Source of the DNA: Niallia sp052318935
GTDB taxonomy: Bacteria; Bacillota; Bacilli; Bacillales; Cytobacillaceae
Length of the DNA: 64,000 nt
Assembly: GCA_052318935.1 (NCBI GenBank)
Contig: JBQRKO010000012.1
Strand: one strand, 5' to 3'
The translations under genes were made by a program, and so were the position numbers. Positions 55,220 to 63,397 of this stretch are shown here, one piece after another (position 1 is the first letter of the stretch; each line of letters begins with the position of its first letter). Under the pieces are notes generated by a model. The model worked only from the letters and a program-made list of their open reading frames with translations, ran no database searches and was not told where the DNA came from.

Positions 55220-56863
55220 ATGAAAGAGCTTGAATTAACTGTTTCAGATGTGTTAAAAAGAAAGACGTTTGACAAAGCCAAATTATTGGCTGGAAAAAAT
55301 GGATTAAAGAGAAAGATAAAGTGGTCTCATATTTTAGAAGTAAAGGATATGGAGAGATTTGTTAATGGCGGAGAACTTATTTTAACAACAGGCATCAACC
55401 TCCAATTGGATGCACAAATTCAGCTAGAATATGTTTCAAAATTGATAGATCTTGACACCGCATGCCTTTGTATAGAAATGGGATCTTGTATTACAAGCAT
55501 TCCAAAAAATGTACTTGAATTGGCGGACGAAAGAAATTATCCGATTATTATTTTTGAAGAGACGGTTAAATTTGTAGAAATTACACAAGATCTTCATACA
55601 GTCATCATCAATCAGCATCATCAGCGGATAACTGATCTTGACCGCTTATCCAATCATTTTAATAAGCTTTCCCTACAACCGAACGGCATGTTGAAAATCT
55701 TACAAGAACTACATCACTATTTTCAACACCCTGCATTCTTTTTATGTCATGATAGTGAGTCATATTATTATCCATCCAATCAAAAGCAGACGGAATGCAT
55801 CATTCATTCCTATTTACAAGAAGAAAACTTTAATATAGGAGATAAACGATTTGTTTCTTTACAGCACCACTCCTTTGTTACAGTGCCTGTACGAGTATTT
55901 GAGCAAATATGGGGATATATTTTTCTTGAAATAAACGAATTTTTCTATAATGATTTTTATTTGCTTGTTTTAGATCGAGCAGCGATAGCGATCTCCCAAA
56001 TTTTACTTCGCTATCGGACAATGGAGGAAAGAAAACAGAATGTGGAAGAAGAATTTATTCGAACGCTGCTGTCTGATAAGTCCATTAACAATAACCAAAT
56101 TCGTTCTCTATTCCCGATACACTATCCGCAAACAGGTTACCGAATCATCTGCTGGGCGATAGACAGCATCGCGGATTTAAATCGTTCACTCTGGAATGAG
56201 TCAAAAGTACAAATATCGATGATGCTTCGTTCCTTATTTCAACAAAAAGGCTTTCATCCAATTATTTCTGTGAGACCACATGAAATTATCGCAATTGTGT
56301 TTACACCACCTATTTTCACTACAGAAACAGAACAAAATAAATGGGAGCAGCTTGCTAATACCTTTTTATTCATCGACTCTGCCTATTTCCCTGCTCACCC
56401 TTATTTCGGGATAAGTTCGATTTCAAGGGATATTTCATCTGTAAAAAAAGGATATGAGGAAGCACTGAGTGTACTATCCTTAAAGAAAAACAACTTAATA
56501 AAGAATCATTTTTTTGAAGAAATCGGTATTTACCGCTTGCTGCTCCCTCTTCAAAAATCTGGAGAGTTAAAGAATTATATTGACAATTACCTTGGAAAAC
56601 TCCTTGCTTACGATGCAAAAAATGACAGTCAATTACTTAAAACGCTTGCTGTTTATTTGGAGTGCAGCGGTTCAAAAAAAGAGTCTGCCGATCGACTATT
56701 TATTGTCCGTCAAACACTTTATCACCGAATCGAAAAAATAGAATCCTTATTAGGAAAAGATTTTATGAATCCTGCTAATCGTTTAGCGATTGAAACAGCT
56801 ATTCAAGCCTACTATTTGGAGAACGGGAGCGAACAAAGATTACTCGAAAAGGCAGATTTCTAA
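55220..56863 (+). CDS. PucR family transcriptional regulator
   Basis: A 547-residue regulator. The N-terminal PucR domain (about 1-125) has VSDVLKRKTFDKAKLLAG and the GGELILTTGINL segment; a middle GGDEF-like region follows (about 300-400), and the C-terminal PucR-type helix-turn-helix lies in LAVYLECSGSKKESADRLF and RQTLYHRIEKIESLLG (about 475-515). Such proteins activate purine, pyrimidine or polyketide-type amine catabolism. Its divergent placement beside the aminotransferase and the preT operon makes it the likely activator of pyrimidine breakdown. RBS TTAGGAGG. Confidence 0.9.
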   Translation: MKELELTVSDVLKRKTFDKAKLLAGKNGLKRKIKWSHILEVKDMERFVNGGELILTTGINLQLDAQIQLEYVSKLIDLDTACLCIEMGSCITSIPKNVLELADERNYPIIIFEETVKFVEITQDLHTVIINQHHQRITDLDRLSNHFNKLSLQPNGMLKILQELHHYFQHPAFFLCHDSESYYYPSNQKQTECIIHSYLQEENFNIGDKRFVSLQHHSFVTVPVRVFEQIWGYIFLEINEFFYNDFYLLVLDRAAIAISQILLRYRTMEERKQNVEEEFIRTLLSDKSINNNQIRSLFPIHYPQTGYRIICWAIDSIADLNRSLWNESKVQISMMLRSLFQQKGFHPIISVRPHEIIAIVFTPPIFTTETEQNKWEQLANTFLFIDSAYFPAHPYFGISSISRDISSVKKGYEEALSVLSLKKNNLIKNHFFEEIGIYRLLLPLQKSGELKNYIDNYLGKLLAYDAKNDSQLLKTLAVYLECSGSKKESADRLFIVRQTLYHRIEKIESLLGKDFMNPANRLAIETAIQAYYLENGSEQRLLEKADF

Positions 56864-56925
56864 CTTAAGAAAGGTGGCGTGAGCAGAGCTACTCCATCTC
56901 TAATAAGGGTAAACACTTACTACTA

Positions 56926-57041
56926 AGCACCATTATTCGTCGCTTTCCTCTATTGAAAGCAGGCGCAGCTCCGAACCCTTTTTCTGTGGAAAAAGGTCGG
57001 AGCTGCGCATTTTGAAACAATATCTGTATAACAATGGTGCT
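56926..57041. other. Large imperfect palindrome with strong inner hairpin
   Basis: Inner arms GCGCAGCTCCGA and TCGGAGCTGCGC (56963-56974/56997-57008) enclose a second pair CCTTTTT/AAAAAGG. Outer arms AGCACCATT and AATGGTGCT (56926-56934/57033-57041) extend it. It may end pucR transcription, but there is no good T-run, and its layered form resembles a small palindromic element. Confidence 0.65.
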
Positions 57042-57167
57042 CATTGTTTTTGTTCTTCTTGTAAGCAGAAAGTTTAGGCTTCTCTCATACCAGCTTCATT
57101 GTATGGCGTGTTCAAAATATTTTATTGAAATTAAACTAGAAGCTATTTATATAAACTTTTTCGACTA

Positions 57168-57758
57168 TTAGCTTTTCTCAAAATTTGGTTTGATTCCTTC
57201 AAATACATAGTTTATCAAGTTTCTTACAAAAATTTCGTCAAGTACTTCTCCAGTTATCAATAATCTATAGAATACAGGTCCCCAAATTAAATCAATACTT
57301 AGATCTATATTCAGGTCTTTTCTTAATTCTCCTCTTGAAATTCCACGTTCTAAAATTTGTGTTGAAATATTTCGGCGAGGCTTAAAATACGCTTTACGAT
57401 ATATATCAGCTAAGTTTGGATCATATTGTCCTTCCGCTATTATTTCAGCAATTACATTTCCCTTTCTACTCATTAAAAATTCTACAAAATTATTAACTTG
57501 AATGAACATATCATCAATAGTTGACCCTGTATTAGGTATTGGAAGCTTTTCACTAGTGGCATTTAAGAAACTATCTATAACAACGGCAGCTTTATTTGGC
57601 CACCATTTATAAATAGTAGCTTTGCTAACTCCAGCTTTTTCAGCAATCTTTTCAACAGTTATTGCTTTAAAGCCATTTTCAATTAATAGATCATATGAAG
57701 CAGTAAGAATATCTGTTTTTGTTTTTTCACTGCGAGGACGCCCTAATTTTTTATCCAT
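57168..57758 (-). CDS. TetR/AcrR family repressor
   Basis: A 196-residue regulator with a typical N-terminal helix-turn-helix (TKTDILTASYDLLIENG, then VSKATIYKWWPNK, about residues 12-55) and a helical ligand domain (TetR_C_11-like, with VYFRLLITGEVLDE). It is divergent from an MFS exporter; two identical palindromes lie in the shared control region, so it most likely represses the exporter and itself until a toxic ligand binds. RBS AGAGGTT. Confidence 0.9.
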   Translation of the reverse strand: MDKKLGRPRSEKTKTDILTASYDLLIENGFKAITVEKIAEKAGVSKATIYKWWPNKAAVVIDSFLNATSEKLPIPNTGSTIDDMFIQVNNFVEFLMSRKGNVIAEIIAEGQYDPNLADIYRKAYFKPRRNISTQILERGISRGELRKDLNIDLSIDLIWGPVFYRLLITGEVLDEIFVRNLINYVFEGIKPNFEKS

Positions 57759-57800
57759 TATTAATAACCTCTCTTATATAATGATAAATCAATTTTAAAA

Positions 57801-57892
57801 CTATACGTATAGTATATATTAAAAAATAAAAAAACACACTTTACAATACTGAACGTTCAGTTTATTATATATTTATAAACTGAACGTTCAGT
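57801..57892. promoter_or_regulatory. TetR operators between regulator and exporter
   Basis: ACTGAACGTTCAGT occurs twice (57848-57861 and 57879-57892), 31 bases apart centre to centre. A different palindrome CTATACGTATAG lies at 57801-57812 close to the repressor gene. GAACGTTC cores are common TetR-family sites. Confidence 0.8.
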
Positions 57893-57971
57893 ATTTATCT
57901 ATTTGTAAAGAAGCCTGAAAGAGAAGAGGAAAACATTGACTAATTTTATTCTTTAAAAGGAGTGAAGTATA

Positions 57972-59156
57972 ATGGAAAGCTTAAATAATGAGTTTGTGGA
58001 AAATAAACCTGTACTAAATAATGTATTGATTTTGGCTATGGCTATAGCTTGTGGACTTACTGTTGCAAATTTATATTATATACAGCCCTTGCTGTCAGAT
58101 ATTGCTAAGACATTCAATGTCAGTGAAATTAGTGTAGGTTCTGCAGCAATGCTTACACAAATAGGTTATGCCGTTGGAATGATATTTATATTGCCCCTTG
58201 GAGACATAAGAGAAAGAAGAAATTTAATAACTGTAGTGTTTTTATTTTCAATACTCTCGCTTACAAGTATGTTTTTTTCTCAAAATATATGGATGCTGAT
58301 GATTTCTTCTTTTGCAGTTGGATTTACTTCCATTATTCCTCAGCTTCTTATCCCTTTGGCTGCTCAGTTATCAGATCCAAAGGAGAGAGGTCGAATAATT
58401 GGCACAGTTATGAGTGGTTTATTAATTGGTATATTAGTATCACGTTCATTTAGCGGTATTTTGGGTGAATACTTAGGATGGAGAATAGTATATATTATTG
58501 CCGCAATGATGATGATCATTCTTATGATAGCTTTAAGAAAATTAATACCAGTAAGTAAACCTGTTTCTAACCTTCAATATATGGAGTTATTAAAATCAAT
58601 GATACAATTAATAAAAACCGAATCAGTTTTAAGAGAAGCTTCTATTAATGGAGCCCTGATGTTTGCAGCTTTCAGTGCATTTTGGACATCACTTATATTT
58701 TTACTTGAAAGCTCTCATTACAACATGGGTTCTCAGGCAGCAGGCTTATTTGGATTAATTGGAATCAGCGGTGCTTTGGCTGCCCCATTGGTTGGAAGAA
58801 TGGCCGACAAGAAAGGCTCTAGATTTGTTATAGGAATAAGTGTAATTGTTGTAATCATTTCTTATCTATTCTTCCTTCTGTTTGGATTTACAGTATTGGG
58901 ATTGATTGTAGGAATTACCTTGCTTGACTTAGGAGTTCAATCCAGCAATATTTCCAACCAAACCAGAGTACATTCTTTAAATGAAGAAATGCGCAACAGA
59001 ATTAATACTATATATATGGTAAGCTTTTTTCTAGGAGGAGCATTAGGTTCTTTTCTAGGATCTTATAGTTACGCACACTTTGGATGGTATGGAGTTTGTA
59101 GTTTTGGAATAGCAACGCAAATTCTAGCAGTTATTGTCCATAAAACTGCAAAATAA
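57972..59156 (+). CDS. MFS exporter, 12-TM DHA1-like
   Basis: A 394-residue permease with 12 hydrophobic helices. VANLYYIQPLLSDIAKTFNVS in TM1 region, the LPLGDIRERRNLI loop between TM2 and TM3 and the VGRMADKKGSRFV loop in the second half match the CynX/YgaY-like DHA1 exporters. Control by the divergent TetR protein suggests resistance to a toxic compound. Its codon use is richer in ATA and AGA than neighbouring genes, which hints at transfer of the TetR-MFS pair. RBS AAAGGAG. Confidence 0.87.
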   Translation: MESLNNEFVENKPVLNNVLILAMAIACGLTVANLYYIQPLLSDIAKTFNVSEISVGSAAMLTQIGYAVGMIFILPLGDIRERRNLITVVFLFSILSLTSMFFSQNIWMLMISSFAVGFTSIIPQLLIPLAAQLSDPKERGRIIGTVMSGLLIGILVSRSFSGILGEYLGWRIVYIIAAMMMIILMIALRKLIPVSKPVSNLQYMELLKSMIQLIKTESVLREASINGALMFAAFSAFWTSLIFLLESSHYNMGSQAAGLFGLIGISGALAAPLVGRMADKKGSRFVIGISVIVVIISYLFFLLFGFTVLGLIVGITLLDLGVQSSNISNQTRVHSLNEEMRNRINTIYMVSFFLGGALGSFLGSYSYAHFGWYGVCSFGIATQILAVIVHKTAK

Positions 59157-59275
59157 TTTTTATACATTTAAATTTTATTAGAAGGAAAGATTGCCATAAC
59201 ATTTTAGAGCGTGACTTTCATACTTCTAAACTAGACGAGATGTGGATATTAAGAAAGAATTAAGGCAATATGAAA

Positions 59276-59305
59276 GGGCATGAGTTCAATACCAAACTCA
59301 TGCCC
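59276..59305 (+). terminator. Hairpin after the MFS gene
   Basis: GGGCATGAGTT pairs perfectly with AACTCATGCCC around eight bases, about 120 bases after the MFS stop. The T-run is lacking, so its strength as terminator is unclear. Confidence 0.5.
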
Positions 59306-59378
59306 AAATAGCTTCCTAAAACCCGTTTCTAACTTTTGGGTTCAGTTCAGATTGAAGTGTCTTTCTTCCATACATACG

Positions 59379-59813
59379 TTACGTACATTGAAAAGATCGG
59401 ATGCGATTTGTGTCTGTGCCGTAGTAAACCCATCTGAAATTACGCCAGCGGTAGCCTGCAACAGATGTTCTTCCAACAAAAGTCGGATAGAACCAAAAAC
59501 TGCGTCCATTATTTAACCAAACATAAGTAAATCGATACAAACACCTTCTCATCGAACCAGGGTCCACAGCGAATAAACCGGCAGATTGTTGAAGCTGCGG
59601 GGTATAAGAAGGTGGAGGTGTAGTTGGTGCTTCTGAACCCCCGCCGCCTCCTGGAAACCCTGGCTGCGATGGCTGCCCTCCTCCAAATGGCGGAAAAAAA
59701 TCACCTAAACCAGGAATAGTAGGAAACTGGCCTTGCGGTGGAAATGGCGGTGGTCCCCCAGGCTGCTGACGATATGCATTTATATCATATGGATAATATG
59801 GTGGATAATACAT
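59379..59813 (-). CDS. Pro/Gly-rich protein with aromatic C-terminal domain
   Basis: A 144-residue protein. The first half is low-complexity (MYYPPYYPYD, then runs of Pro and Gly such as PGGPPPFPPQG and GFPGGGGGS). The second half (about 82-144) is a compact, Trp/Tyr/Arg-rich domain with two Cys (MRRCLYRFTYVWLNNGR; FQC at the end). No signal peptide. This build is seen in Bacillaceae proteins often labelled spore-coat-like or 'transporter', without known function. AAGGGAG precedes ATG. I infer a surface or coat role only from composition. Confidence 0.7.
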   Translation of the reverse strand: MYYPPYYPYDINAYRQQPGGPPPFPPQGQFPTIPGLGDFFPPFGGGQPSQPGFPGGGGGSEAPTTPPPSYTPQLQQSAGLFAVDPGSMRRCLYRFTYVWLNNGRSFWFYPTFVGRTSVAGYRWRNFRWVYYGTDTNRIRSFQCT

Positions 59814-59907
59814 AAGTTAATCTCCCTTCGGATTATTCTGTTTTAACTTATGCATTTTGCCTAATTTGGTGAGGAAAAAATAAAATATACTACCATTTAT
59901 ATAAATT

Positions 59908-60333
59908 TTATACTGCTTCTTTTGCAGCAAGCCTATATACAAAATAACCAATCACTGTTCCGATCGTATTTAAAATAATATCATCTATATCTGTAAATCT
60001 GTTCGTAATCAATAATTGGGTGATTTCAATACAAGTGGAAAAAAGTGCGCCAACAAGTGCTGCACGGAAAACAGAATCAATGCGGGCAAATCTCCAAGGG
60101 AGGATAAAACCAAATGGAACAAATAAAAAAATATTGCCTCCTACATTAATAAAAAACGTACGCAATGACTGCTCTGTTAAAAATCCATTCATCATTTCAA
60201 AGGGAATCAAGTTTACTCCGCCTACGCCAACACCAATTCCTAATGAAGGATGTGGAAGCATCGTTAAATACAATATATAAATAATAGATAGAAAAAATAA
60301 TAAATTTAATAGATTACGATGAATAAGCAACAC
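59908..60333 (-). CDS. VanZ-family membrane protein
   Basis: A complete VanZ-like protein of about 141 residues with four hydrophobic helices (about 12-30, 62-82, 90-110, 118-138). Family motifs are VNLIPFEMMNG, the NVGGNIFLFVPFGFILPW segment, STCIEITQLLI and the FTDIDDIILNTIGTVIGYF block. VanZ gives low-level teicoplanin resistance; most relatives have no proven role. Three start codons in a row (TTG, GTG, GTG at 60339, 60336, 60333) follow AGGAAG; spacing favours the GTG at 60333. Confidence 0.87.
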   Translation of the reverse strand: MLLIHRNLLNLLFFLSIIYILYLTMLPHPSLGIGVGVGGVNLIPFEMMNGFLTEQSLRTFFINVGGNIFLFVPFGFILPWRFARIDSVFRAALVGALFSTCIEITQLLITNRFTDIDDIILNTIGTVIGYFVYRLAAKEAV

Positions 60334-60485
60334 CACCAACTCTTCCTATTTTATTTATAATAAAATGTATGTAGGAAATCACTCCATAAATTATTCCATA
60401 GATACAAACAACAATCACACTTTTCTCATAATTTGGTAAGTATACAGGAAAATTTAGCAGCAAACAAGTTAAATGCTAAATTGGG

Positions 60486-60586
60486 TTTGAGTCAAGCATT
60501 TGTAAGCAGTTTTTTTATCCCAAAAAAAGGAAAGCGAATTCATTATTTTTGAGTTCTCTCTTGGTACATATTTTTCATTTTTTAAA
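60486..60586 (+). repeat. Duplicated segment D, copy 2
   Basis: Matches 4797-4900 in order: TTTGAGTCAAGCATTTGT, CAGTTTTTTTATCCC, GCGAATTCATTATTTTT, TCTCTTGGTACATATTTTTC. A family B repeat follows directly in both places. Confidence 0.75.
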
Positions 60587-60790
60587 GGCTTTGTTAATTT
60601 TAATGTTGATTTTAAAAGAAGGTCCACAGCAGGAATACACTTCGCTTTCCACGGGCGAATGCCAAGCCTCCTCGTCGCTTCGCTCCTGCGGGGTCTTGCC
60701 TATTTCGCTTTTCCCGTAGGAGTCTTCGTGTATTCCTGCTGCTCTGTGCTTCAACTATAGACAGAAACGACAATATTGTTTTACAGAAAT
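60587..60790 (+). mobile_element. Family B MITE-like element interrupting a gene
   Basis: Starts GGCTTTGTTAA, carries the complete GC-rich core (CGCTTTCCACGGGCGA ... TTTTCCCGTAGGAGTC) and seems to end near TTTTACAGAAA, a decayed inverted match. The right end lies inside the membrane-protein gene partnered with the Xre regulator. Confidence 0.65.
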
Positions 60791-60838
60791 TAGAATAGCA
60801 ATTCCAAAAATTATTGCACCAATTTTCCGAGTACTCAC
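60755..60838 (-). pseudogene. Membrane partner of the Xre regulator, truncated by a repeat
   Basis: A GTG start at 60838 overlaps the Xre stop (GTGA), followed by STRKIGAIIFGIAILIS, a good first membrane helix. The frame then enters the end of the family B element and stops after 27 residues. Small Xre regulators of this type are usually followed by a polytopic membrane gene, so the rest of that gene has been lost. Confidence 0.65.
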
Positions 60839-61041
60839 TTATTATCCTCTCCTTCATTTAAAAATAAATTATCCACCTTAACGCCTAAATTTTTTGCAAT
60901 ATTAAAAGCTAATTGTAAGCTTGGATCATATTTATTGTTTTCAATGGCATTAATAGTTTGTCTACTTACATTACATAAATCTGCCAACTTTCCTTGAGAA
61001 ATGTTTTTCTTTTCTCGGTATTCTTTAATACGATTTTGCAC
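60835..61041 (-). CDS. Small Xre/Cro-like HTH regulator
   Basis: A 68-residue single-domain HTH_3 protein (RIKEYREKKNISQGKLADLCNVSRQTINAIENNKYDPSLQLAFNIAKNLG in pieces), the YozG/YgzD class. It starts at GTG with AAAGGTGG upstream. A TGTAAAA-N4-TTTTACA palindrome lies in its promoter region, suggesting autorepression. Its downstream partner is truncated. Confidence 0.9.
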   Translation of the reverse strand: MQNRIKEYREKKNISQGKLADLCNVSRQTINAIENNKYDPSLQLAFNIAKNLGVKVDNLFLNEGEDNK

Positions 61042-61069
61042 CTGAATACCACCTTTACTATAGAATGAA

Positions 61070-61087
61070 TGTAAAACATTTTTTACA
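61070..61087. promoter_or_regulatory. Palindrome upstream of the Xre gene
   Basis: TGTAAAA-CATT-TTTTACA, perfect 7-base arms, 29 bases before the start codon. Likely operator of the Xre protein. Confidence 0.55.
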
Positions 61088-61104
61088 CCTTGATTATAAA
61101 ATAA

Positions 61105-61144
61105 GACGAAAGAGGTGTCAAATATTCTTTACACCTCTTTCGTC
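61105..61144 (-). terminator. Terminator of the UDP-glucose dehydrogenase gene
   Basis: GACGAAAGAGGTGT pairs perfectly with ACACCTCTTTCGTC; read on the minus strand TTATTTTA follows. Confidence 0.85.
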
Positions 61145-61198
61145 ATTAAAATGTTAAAAACAAGGTATGACCAGAACTTTTCCGATCATACCTTTCCA

Positions 61199-62536
61199 TT
61201 AGATTTTCACCATTTGTTTAGCTGCAACATCATGAACAGCAGGTCTTCCAATCGAACGATAGTAAATTCCTGCTTTTTCAGCAGCAGCTAAGCTGTAACA
61301 GTTTCTTCCATCATATATATAAGGTGTCTTCATTTTTTCTTTAAATTGCTTAAGAGGAGCTTCTTTAATTGCATCCCATTCAGTAAAAATGAAGCAGATG
61401 TCCGCATTTTCAATCGCCTGCTCAATCGTTGATTCGTACTTAACTTCTGTCGGAAAAATTTTCTTGAAATTGTTTTCACCGACAGGATCATATACATGCA
61501 CATTTGCTCCTTCATTTAATAATAATCGTACATTCGGAATAGACGGAGCTTCACGAAGATCATCTGTGCCTGGTTTAAATGTTACACCTAATACAGCCAC
61601 TTTTAACCCGGTAAAGGATGCGAATTCCTTCCTTGCTTTTTTCACTAATTTAAATTTCTGCTTCTCATTTACTTCAATTGCCGCTTTTACGGTACGCAAT
61701 ACATACCCTTCTTCTTCTGACAGCCAATGCAATGCTTTCGTATCTTTCGGAAAACAAGAACCGCCATAGCCAATGCCGGCCTGCAAAAATTTATTGCCGA
61801 TGCGGCTGTCATAGCTCATTCCATTTGTAACATCTTCAATATTAGCGCCAACGACTTCACATAAATTAGCAATATCATTCACAAACGAAATTTTTAAAGC
61901 TAAAAAGTCATTAGCTGCGTATTTTACCATCTCTGCACTGCGACGGCTCATCGTTAATACCGGCTGTTGGAACGGCTGATACATTTCAGTTAATAACTGC
62001 TTTGCCTGCTCACTTTCTACGCCGATTACAATACGAGAAGCATGCAATGTATCTTGTACAGCTGTTCCTTGCGCAAGAAATTCCGGATTAGAAGCAACTT
62101 CTATATTTACACTTTTTGCTGCATATTTTTGCATATAAGCTTCGATTTTATCATTTGTTCCAATTGGCACCGTTGATTTAATCACAACGAGGCAATCTTT
62201 GTCAAGCGATTCGGCAATTTGCTTTGCCACCGTATAAAGAAAAGTCAAATTGGCAGAACCATCTTCATTTTCAGGTGTACCTACCCCAATAATAATGACA
62301 TCTGCACTTTTATACGCTTTTTTATAATCTGTCGTAAAAAAAAGTTTATGTGCATGCGCATTTTTACTTATTAATTCATCAAGCTGTGGTTCATAAATAG
62401 GAGAAATATGTTTATTTAATAGCTCTATTTTTTCTTCAATAGGATCTACACATGTAACAGTATGGCCCATTTCAGCCAAGCAAACACCTGTTACTAAACC
62501 AACATAACCAGTTCCGGCTACTGTAATCTTCATCAT
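61199..62536 (-). CDS. ugd: UDP-glucose 6-dehydrogenase
   Basis: A 445-residue NAD-dependent enzyme that makes UDP-glucuronate from UDP-glucose, used for teichuronic acid or capsular polymers. The N-terminal Rossmann motif is VAGTGYVGLVTGVCLAE, followed by VIKSTVPIGT, SNPEFLAQGTAV, the catalytic-Cys motif GIGYGGSCFPKDTKAL (Cys about residue 260) and the C-terminal VLGVTFKPGTDDLREAPS. Equivalent to TuaD/YtcA of Bacillus. It is single here, without glycosyltransferase neighbours. RBS AAAGGAGA. Confidence 0.94.
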   Translation of the reverse strand: MMKITVAGTGYVGLVTGVCLAEMGHTVTCVDPIEEKIELLNKHISPIYEPQLDELISKNAHAHKLFFTTDYKKAYKSADVIIIGVGTPENEDGSANLTFLYTVAKQIAESLDKDCLVVIKSTVPIGTNDKIEAYMQKYAAKSVNIEVASNPEFLAQGTAVQDTLHASRIVIGVESEQAKQLLTEMYQPFQQPVLTMSRRSAEMVKYAANDFLALKISFVNDIANLCEVVGANIEDVTNGMSYDSRIGNKFLQAGIGYGGSCFPKDTKALHWLSEEEGYVLRTVKAAIEVNEKQKFKLVKKARKEFASFTGLKVAVLGVTFKPGTDDLREAPSIPNVRLLLNEGANVHVYDPVGENNFKKIFPTEVKYESTIEQAIENADICFIFTEWDAIKEAPLKQFKEKMKTPYIYDGRNCYSLAAAEKAGIYYRSIGRPAVHDVAAKQMVKI

Positions 62537-62850
62537 AGAAAATCTCCTTTTTCTGTACTTTCGGATAGATTTCTATTCATTGTACCAAACACTTATTAAG
62601 TTGTTTTATTGTTTTTGTAAATATCGGTAAACAATATGTAAAAATAAAAGCGGATAGATTTCCTATTAGAAAAACCAGAATAATAGACCTATTCGTTTAC
62701 TAGGTATTTTGCATTGTTTTTTGAAACAATCCAATTATTTGGAGAAAATGAAGCACTACTTAAGATAGAAGAGGTAAAATAAAAGCGGATGGATATTCCA
62801 ACTCCATGGCATCCCCACACTCACTCACCGGATGCCTTGGAGATTTTTTT
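62537..62850. other. Gap with two short direct repeats and a terminator-like hairpin
   Basis: AAAAGCGGATAGAT and AAAAGCGGATGGAT repeat about 130 bases apart. CCATGGCATCC (62804-62814) pairs with GGATGCCTTGG (62830-62840) with one mismatch, followed by a run of T. No gene was found. Confidence 0.5.
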
Positions 62851-62889
62851 TGTAAAAAAGAGGCGGAGCTACATATAGTTTAAATGTAA

Positions 62890-63269
62890 CGCTCTTTTCG
62901 TATAGATTGTTGTTATTTAACCCGCAACCTGAATACACTTCGCTTTCCACGGGGCGAGCGCCGAGCCGCTTCGTCGCTACGCTCCTGCTTTCTTCTCGCC
63001 TGTCTCGCTAATCCCGCAGGAGTCGTGCGGACGCCTCTCCTAACCAACATGATGGTCGTTTTCAAACTCTCTATACCAATTTCCCCCTAATAAATTTAAG
63101 TGTTTCACCTATAATTTATCTAATAAAGCACTTTTTCAGTGCCGTCGCTATACTCCTGCAGGGTCTCGTCTTTCTCACATTCCCACAGGAGTCTACGTGT
63201 ATTCAGTCTACTGAGTACTTCTTCTCCCATTTTGTTACGTAAGTAATAACAAACTTTTAGAAAACAGCC
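62890..63269 (+). mobile_element. Recombinant family A/C composite element
   Basis: Left end CGCTCTTTTCGTATAG and right end GAAAACAGCC belong to family A. Inside, the sequence switches in the common core to the right two thirds of family C, ending CACTTTTTCAGTGCC, then returns to family A at GTCGCTATACTCCTG. This is the nested element seen at 35200 with the segment between the two left-hand cores deleted. Confidence 0.85.
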
Positions 63270-63397
63270 TTTTATTATTTCTATTTAAAAAAAATATAAT
63301 TTTGATCAGCAAATAAATCTGTGTATGAAAATAGACATTATAGGAAATTTTAGTAATGAAAGAATCAATAAAAACTTAAACATGGAGCGTATAAAAG

